This document shows positions 14,743 to 19,618 of a DNA stretch of 19,618 nt, piece after piece. The stretch's first letter is position 1, and the number at the start of each line of letters is the position of its first letter. Source of the DNA: JAPLGZ01 sp038225095. Lineage in GTDB: Bacteria; Chloroflexota; Anaerolineae; Caldilineales; Caldilineaceae. The DNA is taken from contig JBBREZ010000062.1 of assembly GCA_038225095.1 (NCBI GenBank), forward strand, positions 1 to 19,618. Reading direction: 5' to 3'. Under the pieces are notes generated by a model. The model ran no database searches. It was not told the origin of the DNA and saw only the letters and a list, made by a program, of their open reading frames with translations. The translations under genes and the position numbers were made by a program.

Positions 14743-15846
14743 TTACTTCTTTTGCACCCAAGAAAGAGTGCTATTGGTGTCCGTGAGTTTTTGTTCAAGG
14801 GTTTCACTATCACCAAAATACGCATGGTCGTAGGTTTGTCCCTGATATTGTCCGGTGAACAACCAACGTTTGTTGTAAGAGAGCAAGACCAGTAGGCCTG
14901 TGCGCACATCATGACAAGTGTTGCCTTGGTAAGACGTAGTCCAGCCGCTACCTTCTTCAATTTCGACTTTGTAAGGCCCAGAGCACCAGACCGCCAAAGA
15001 ACGGCCACCGTTTAAGGTGTAGACGCCATTCGTTGTGCCCGGCTGCTTGCCGCGCCAATAACTGTATAAGAAGTTGTTGTTATATTCACCGGTGCGTTCT
15101 TTGCCTGTGGTCGGATCGACTTCAAAAACCCAGGAATCCTTCGCAAAGCAGGTGTCATTCCATGTAACTCGATGATTCATGCTGAGCCAAGGTTGATTCG
15201 TGCTCGGCGCAGCCTTCACATCAACAACGGCTGAACACTGTTTGACCTGACAGCGCTCCGAGGCGCATTTCCAGTCTACCTGCCATTGCGCCGTTAGATT
15301 TGGTTTGAGGAGACTTTCTGAAACGGGAACAGCGTCGCTCGCACCGGCCACCCTGACCACCGAACTAGCAACCCAGGCTGTGCTCGTGATGGTATTGGTT
15401 AAACCGGTGATGCAGCAAATTTGCCACCAAGAGCCGTCCTGGCTTTTGCTAACCACCGTGAAGGCTATTCCTGGAGCAGCTTTGCTTACAATGGGAAAAC
15501 TGGCGCCGGGGCCACTGCGGATATTGGCGCGTGAGCCACCTGCGCTGACCAGGACCGAAAGTTTAGCCGTCGATGTAGGAGCTGAAGTGGGTAGGGCGTA
15601 GCCTGAAAGCTCTTCAACTGCACCGTTAAAGTTGTCTGGTAATGTGGCTACTGTATTGGTTATTGCGTTGGTGGTTGGACTGCCAGCAGCGGCTGGTTTA
15701 GCCGGCGTTTGGACAATGCAGCCAGCCAATATTATCACACTGAACAGAGCGATAAGGGGATAAACGAAGTAGGTAGATGAGAATTTCCGCTGGGATGGGG
15801 AGGCTGCCTGTCTAATCAGTTGTGGATCATTGTTTAGTAAGTGCAT
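14743..15846 (-). CDS. SH3-domain lipoprotein of unknown function
   Basis: From the ATG at 15846 the product has 367 residues. It has a basic n-region, a hydrophobic helix and lipobox LAGC (C43), indicating export and lipid anchoring. A Thr/Ala/Pro linker follows, then a bacterial SH3 domain at about residues 97-169 with ANIRSGPG and WWQICC. The C-terminal region of about 200 residues holds six cysteines (in WKCASERCQVKQC, DTC, VWC and GNTC) and many aromatic residues, and matches no family I can name. SH3b domains usually bind peptidoglycan or surface ligands. The longest frame would start at 15930, but that ATG overlaps the -35 of a strong promoter, so it would not be in the mRNA. No clear Shine-Dalgarno precedes 15846. 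The gene ends 29 bases from the bidirectional terminator. Confidence 0.8.
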   Translation of the reverse strand: MHLLNNDPQLIRQAASPSQRKFSSTYFVYPLIALFSVIILAGCIVQTPAKPAAAGSPTTNAITNTVATLPDNFNGAVEELSGYALPTSAPTSTAKLSVLVSAGGSRANIRSGPGASFPIVSKAAPGIAFTVVSKSQDGSWWQICCITGLTNTITSTAWVASSVVRVAGASDAVPVSESLLKPNLTAQWQVDWKCASERCQVKQCSAVVDVKAAPSTNQPWLSMNHRVTWNDTCFAKDSWVFEVDPTTGKERTGEYNNNFLYSYWRGKQPGTTNGVYTLNGGRSLAVWCSGPYKVEIEEGSGWTTSYQGNTCHDVRTGLLVLLSYNKRWLFTGQYQGQTYDHAYFGDSETLEQKLTDTNSTLSWVQKK

Positions 15847-15904
15847 GATGTGACAGTTATTCTTGGTATAGGTGGGTTGAATAGTTTTTAGATGACATTT
15901 TCGC

Positions 15905-15933
15905 CAGTATACCACGAAAGGAGAAAGCATTCA
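15905..15933 (-). promoter_or_regulatory. Promoter of the SH3-lipoprotein gene
   Basis: On the minus strand, TTGAAT (15928-15933) and TATACT (15905-15910) are exactly 17 bases apart, with TGG making an extended -10. The predicted start near 15898 leaves a leader of about 50 bases before the ATG at 15846 and rules out translation from 15930. Confidence 0.75.
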
Positions 15934-16042
15934 AGGTTATTGACTGCTAATAACTTACGAGTAACTTTCTGTTTTTTATTGCCTAATCACCAGTCTGACC
16001 ACCATAAATTGTTGCTGTAATAACTTGTCGCCATTTTTGACT

Positions 16043-17791
16043 TTACTTATGCTTTTTAGGTGTCGGTGTACTGTCTGGGGTTGCCGTTGGCGGCGTTTCC
16101 ACGGTTGACGTGCTCCGGTCTGGCGTATCAGCCGGTTCTGGTGTTTTCGTCGGCCTCGTTGAAGGGGTAGGCTTAGGCCGATCCGTTGGCTCGTCTGTGG
16201 CTGACGGTTCAACCGTTTTTTCAGGCTCGGCATTGGGTGGCGTCGCCGGATTGGAGGCTGTGCCAGAAGGCAATGCGATCGGTGTGGTGGCAATGGTTGT
16301 AAGGCCAGTTGGTAAATCCGTTTTTTCAATTGACGGCGTGCCAGTACCTGAACTAGCTGTCTGGTCTGGCGTCGCAGAGGTGACTTCTTCGGTCACCAAG
16401 GGCGTGGTGGGTGCAATAGCCGGACCACTATCAGTGGCCGGCGTTGGGTTATCGACCACGCCAAACGATGGCGTAGGCGTCTTGATTGGTGCATCTGCTA
16501 TACCCAAATTGTCGGTGGCGGATGCCTTATCCAGCGCAGTCTCTACGCTAGTGGTTGGACTGGTCGATGTCTGAACTTCGCCTGATCCAGCATTGCCACT
16601 TGCCAGTGTTTGTGTGCTGGCTGCTGCAGAGACTGACGCTGCGGTTGTTGATTCGGGCTGGGATACCGCTGTCTTGTGTGGCGCGTGGCGCCGGTGGTCA
16701 TCAGCCGACGATGTTGCTTGCGGCACTTGCACAATGATTGCTGCTGTCGTCGCCGTGGCAAGCACCAGCAGTTCTGCCGGTGCGAGCGCGGGTGCGATTG
16801 TTGCTGGATGGATGACGACGGGCGCTAATGGCCATGCGTTTGCCGCTGTTGCGGGTGGCGTCGCTTGTTCTGTCACCAGTAGTTCATCTGTGGCCGGATT
16901 AGCCGTTGTGGTCGGAATAATGATGTGTGAATCAGCTAGCTTAGGCGTTGGTACGCCCGTCGGTGTATGCTCAGGCCCTAGTACTGGTTGGGCAATGGTC
17001 GCTTGTGTTGCCGCCTGAATCGTGGCTAGCGTTCGATTGAGGGTAAGGGTAGCCGTGTTTGGCCACTGGCTGTCTTTGTCGATTGCTTGTAAACGCGTCA
17101 ACCAAGCCTGCAAAAATTCGTTGCGTTGCGCCGGCGACAAATGATTGCTGGCCGCCAGCGTTGCCATCACTTCTTGATCAAGCGTCTGCTCTAGATCGGC
17201 GTTCGCTACTTTGTCTTGTTGCGCCAGGTAGACCAACTCTTGTAGACGGTTTTCCGTTTGATAGGCATGCCAGGTCGCCTGTTCACCAGCGGATGTTAAC
17301 AGCACACCACCCATGTTCTCGCCCAATATTTTAACTGGGTAGAGCCACGCGCCAGGCAAACTGCTGCGGACATTCCGAAATAAGGCAAAAAGGCTCAGGA
17401 CAACCAGGCACGCAAGCAAGGCAGTTTGGGCTTTATGGACAAACAAGAACGGTCGCGCCAAAGGCGGTGGCGCAGCGATCAACTGGCGGGCGACTACTGG
17501 TTGCACCCGCATAAGAGTTGTTGCAGATTTTTGCGGTACAGCCTTGCGCATTGGGTGGAAAGGCGCCTGTTGTTCATGTTGATAATGCACTTGGGCGACC
17601 ACCGCCGCATAGCCACGCGCAAAGGCACCGGCTGACAATCGTGGTTGGGGCGCGCTCCGTACGGCAGTCGCCAGGCTAAGTAAAGGGGCTAATTCCGCCG
17701 CATGTTCAGGATAGCGGGTAAGACAGTGTTCAATGGTTTCGCCATGTTCCAATGCATCTAAACAGAGGGCGAGAATGTCTTCAAAGGTCAT
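16043..17791 (-). CDS. DUF5667-type membrane protein, putative anti-sigma partner
   Basis: The 582-residue product begins with a short helical cytoplasmic domain (ALCLDALEHGETIEHCL...YPEHAAELAPLL, residues 8-38), a motif common in proteins encoded beside ECF sigma factors. One transmembrane helix lies at about residues 120-138. It is followed by LPGAWLYPVK (145-154), the hallmark start of a DUF5667 domain, with its helical part running to about 265. The last 300 or so residues are a low-complexity Thr/Pro/Ala/Ser tail ending in TPTPKKHK, predicted to be outside the membrane. It starts 97 bases after the sigma factor gene on the same strand, so the two are probably co-transcribed. Anti-sigma function is inferred from position and topology. 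No zinc-binding HxxxCxxC anti-sigma motif is present. GTGAG precedes the ATG. Confidence 0.82.
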   Translation of the reverse strand: MTFEDILALCLDALEHGETIEHCLTRYPEHAAELAPLLSLATAVRSAPQPRLSAGAFARGYAAVVAQVHYQHEQQAPFHPMRKAVPQKSATTLMRVQPVVARQLIAAPPPLARPFLFVHKAQTALLACLVVLSLFALFRNVRSSLPGAWLYPVKILGENMGGVLLTSAGEQATWHAYQTENRLQELVYLAQQDKVANADLEQTLDQEVMATLAASNHLSPAQRNEFLQAWLTRLQAIDKDSQWPNTATLTLNRTLATIQAATQATIAQPVLGPEHTPTGVPTPKLADSHIIIPTTTANPATDELLVTEQATPPATAANAWPLAPVVIHPATIAPALAPAELLVLATATTAAIIVQVPQATSSADDHRRHAPHKTAVSQPESTTAASVSAAASTQTLASGNAGSGEVQTSTSPTTSVETALDKASATDNLGIADAPIKTPTPSFGVVDNPTPATDSGPAIAPTTPLVTEEVTSATPDQTASSGTGTPSIEKTDLPTGLTTIATTPIALPSGTASNPATPPNAEPEKTVEPSATDEPTDRPKPTPSTRPTKTPEPADTPDRSTSTVETPPTATPDSTPTPKKHK

Positions 17792-17888
17792 GACGGCTCA
17801 CTTTTACTTATCAAACAAACTTGTGCATTTTGGTCAGGCTACCCTGGTGCGAGCGGGCCCAAAACCGCATAACGAGTGTCGATAAGGA

Positions 17889-18470
17889 TCACTTTTGTAA
17901 ATAACGGCGTAAACTTTCCAGCGAGCGATGTTGGAGCGCCTTGATCGCGCCCTCGCTCTTCTGCATAATTTGCGCTGTTTCAGCAATGCTTAACCCTTCA
18001 ACAAACCGCAATAAGATCACTTGTCGTTGCTGATCGTTTAATAATGGTAATTTGTTGAGGATTTGCTCAAAGTCGAGCTGTTCTTCCACTTGCTCAATAA
18101 TCGACTGCTGGTCTGCGATATGCTCTGCGTGTTCAAGCGCAAGATGGTGGGCCGGCCGATGCTTGCGCAACATATCCACCATCTTGTTATAGGACATGCG
18201 GTATAGCCAGGCTGAAAAGATGGCGACATTATCTTTGGGTGCAATTTGAAATTTATTGATCTTCTCGATCAGGCGCAAAAAGACCTGGGCCGTGACCTCT
18301 TCAGCCCGCTCCACATCGCCCAAGCGCACGAGTAAGAATCGAAAAACTCGATCAGCATAGAGCATATATAGACCATTAAATGCTTCTGGCTCAAAATCGA
18401 TTTGGGCCCGTCGAATCAAATTGACCAACGTTGCTTCTTCGATTGGATCGCCGCGCTGGATATCATCCAT
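17889..18470 (-). CDS. RNA polymerase sigma factor, ECF type
   Basis: The 193-residue product has only sigma regions 2 and 4, as in extracytoplasmic-function sigma factors. Region 2 runs from about residue 30 (AFNGLYMLYADRVFRFL) through EEVTAQVFLRL to the -10-reading segment FSAWLYRMSYNKMVDMLRK. Region 4 (about 138-190) has LPLLNDQQRQVILLRF and the helix-turn-helix GLSIAETAQIMQKSEGAIKAL that reads the -35. It should direct RNA polymerase to a small regulon, probably controlled by the DUF5667-type membrane protein encoded next. A 9+9 palindrome lies 28 bases upstream of the ATG and may be an operator. No typical ECF autoregulatory promoter (GGAAC ... CGTC) could be recognised. Target genes unknown. 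Confidence 0.93.
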   Translation of the reverse strand: MDDIQRGDPIEEATLVNLIRRAQIDFEPEAFNGLYMLYADRVFRFLLVRLGDVERAEEVTAQVFLRLIEKINKFQIAPKDNVAIFSAWLYRMSYNKMVDMLRKHRPAHHLALEHAEHIADQQSIIEQVEEQLDFEQILNKLPLLNDQQRQVILLRFVEGLSIAETAQIMQKSEGAIKALQHRSLESLRRYLQK

Positions 18471-18498
18471 GCGATGATGCTCACAGTATTAAAATACG

Positions 18499-18516
18499 CT
18501 TCTCAAGCTTGAGAAG
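18499..18516. promoter_or_regulatory. Perfect 18-base palindrome upstream of the sigma gene
   Basis: CTTCTCAAG followed directly by CTTGAGAAG forms a perfect dyad without spacer, flanked on each side by a direct ATACG (18494-18498 and 18517-18521). It ends 28 bases from the sigma factor ATG. Size and position fit a dimeric repressor or activator site. A small mobile palindrome with a 5-base target duplication is the alternative. It lacks a T-run and is not a terminator. Confidence 0.55.
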
Positions 18517-18662
18517 ATACGGGTAGGTTCGCCGGAATAAATGCCATTGCTCAACCAATCAACAATGATTCGCAGGCGAGGACAAGGATGGCACAAAAGA
18601 ACGCTGCACAAAGCGAGCAAGCAAGCGCTGATCGATGGTGGCAGTAACACTGCCTTGTCGCG

Positions 18663-19618
18663 CTATTTCCCGCCCATGCGGGCTTTGAGTGCACGCCATT
18701 TGGACGGCTTCAATTCCTCCGCTGCGATTTCACTATTTTTTTCGATGAGGAAATAGATGTTTAGACGATCTTCTTCGTAACGGGCGCCATCGATGTTTAA
18801 CTTAGATAAGCCAAGCGGCAAGGAAATATTGCGTTTCCAATTGCCGATCCGCACAATCAATTCATCGAACACGCTACGATGCAAATTTACCTCATCGCGA
18901 GCGACCAATGGCAATGGAATGCTAAGCACGTAATGATCATCCTTTTTGTAGATGTCCTGCGGTTTTCCCACATAAAATTTTTGGGTAGGGTCGCCAGCGC
19001 CACCGCGTACAGGATTGGCGCCAAATACGGTTTCCGCCATATGATAGAGCATCGCTTTACCGGCGACTTCCTTATCAAAAAAAGGCACTTTCAGGAGCGG
19101 CAATGGATGGAAACATTCTTCGACCAACTGGAGATTTTCGGCCTGGGCTGCTTTCCACGTGTCAAAATAAGGATCGGAAAGTTGCTGGGGGAAGACTCGA
19201 TTACAGACCACGGCATCTACGGCATAGCCATACAAGTTGAGATAGGTGTAGGCACGTTGGGCCTCCTTCACCACCATCTTCTCGGGGTTCAGCACCACAC
19301 GCATGCTGCTGATGTTGGGGTCGCTGAGCAATTCGCTCATGCGCTCCAAATAACCCACCAACTCTTCAATGCTGTCGAACACATCTTCGTCAGGGATCGG
19401 GATGTCGGTAAAACGTTTAACCAGTGGCCGGGCAATCTGGACAGTTTTGCGTTGGAAGGGAAAGATTTTTTCCAAATACCAACGGGCCATGTCGGGGAAA
19501 CTGAGCAATTGCAGCGTTGAGCCGGTTGGCGCCGCATCGATGATGATCACATCGTATTTGCCGCTATCCGCCTACGCCGTAATTTGCATCAGGCTGGCCA
19601 GTTCTTCCATGCCGGGGA
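18663..19618 (-). pseudogene. ArsA-family ATPase with HSP20-like C-terminus, broken by in-frame TAG; N-terminus outside window
   Basis: ArsA/GET3-type ATPases power anion export or tail-anchored protein targeting. Many bacterial members, like this one, have an ArsA_HSP20 C-terminal domain and unknown cargo. The uninterrupted part (GTG 19550 to 18663, 295 residues) begins inside the ATPase domain at the switch motif IIIDAAPTGSTLQLLSFP. It continues through VVLNPEKMVVKEAQRA and DAVVCNRVFP, and ends in the HSP20-like beta domain (about residues 205-290). Upstream in the same frame, PGMEELASLMQITA and ADSGKYDV also match the family, but a TAG at 19572-19574 separates them. The P-loop must lie beyond the window. 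The fragment from GTG 19550 alone would lack the ATP-binding loop. Causes could be a real nonsense mutation, a sequencing or assembly error, or readthrough. Confidence 0.75.

Noticed and set aside
15847..15930. A 28-residue N-terminal extension of the SH3 lipoprotein
   Set aside because: Its ATG overlaps the -35 hexamer of the promoter at 15905-15933, so it would not be transcribed from that promoter.
16110..17018. Long plus-strand open frames (154 and 141 residues) rich in Val, Gly, Ser and Ala
   Set aside because: They are antisense to the low-complexity Thr/Pro/Ala tail of the DUF5667-type protein, whose codon composition keeps the other strand open.
18643..18657. A hairpin GGCAGT-AAC-ACTGCC after the ArsA-like gene as its terminator
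   Set aside because: Six base pairs only and no U-run on the minus strand.

Overview
The window looks like a chromosomal segment of a member of the Chloroflexota, of an Anaerolineae- or Caldilineae-like lineage. This is an inference from gene content. An ECF sigma factor is paired with a DUF5667-type membrane protein, and a membrane-anchored gp47/baseplate-J-like protein sits between alaS and ruvX-mltG. TrmFO replaces an S-adenosylmethionine-dependent U54 methylase. Lipoproteins and an ArsA/HSP20-type ATPase are present, and the intergenic regions are full of palindromic repeats. There is no prophage, CRISPR array, rRNA or tRNA, and no transposase gene.

Layout, left to right. (1) The 3' part of a phospholipase-D-like protein (1-1244) enters from outside the window. 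(2) After a 448-base gap with a good sigma70-type promoter come alaS, a large GC-rich palindromic element, the gp47-like membrane protein, ruvX and mltG, all on the plus strand (1693-8145). This order resembles the Firmicutes cluster alaS-ireB-ruvX-(yrzB)-mltG, with the gp47-like gene in the ireB position. (3) After a second palindromic element come a small lipoprotein of the branched-chain-amino-acid-receptor fold (8476-9483), a 647-base repeat-rich gap, and a glycogen-synthase-like GT4 glycosyltransferase (10131-11336). (4) A pyrimidine-nucleoside phosphorylase gene on the minus strand (11493-12812) is divergent from trmFO on the plus strand (13005-14378); the gap between them holds a promoter candidate for each. 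(5) trmFO is followed by a third palindromic element and a textbook bidirectional terminator. (6) The rest is on the minus strand: an SH3-domain lipoprotein (14743-15846), a DUF5667-type putative anti-sigma/envelope protein (16043-17791), its ECF sigma factor (17889-18470), and an ArsA-family ATPase (18663 to the window edge) whose reading frame is broken by a TAG.

Functionally, most genes are housekeeping: tRNA charging (AlaRS), tRNA m5U54 formation (TrmFO), 16S rRNA maturation (RuvX), peptidoglycan strand termination (MltG), nucleoside salvage and alpha-glucan synthesis. The minus-strand block looks like an envelope-signalling module (sigma factor plus membrane partner) beside a surface lipoprotein.

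The most unusual content is intergenic. Three GC-rich nested palindromes (4400-4640, 8248-8443, about 14396-14650) share 25-27-base identical core words but have different outer arms, and all lie just 3' of plus-strand genes. A second repeat family (a 37-base word at 9854-9890 and 14555-14591) and further palindromes at 9513-9648 and 11349-11469 fill the other gaps. A perfect 22-base inverted repeat lies inside the signal-peptide codons of the substrate-binding lipoprotein.
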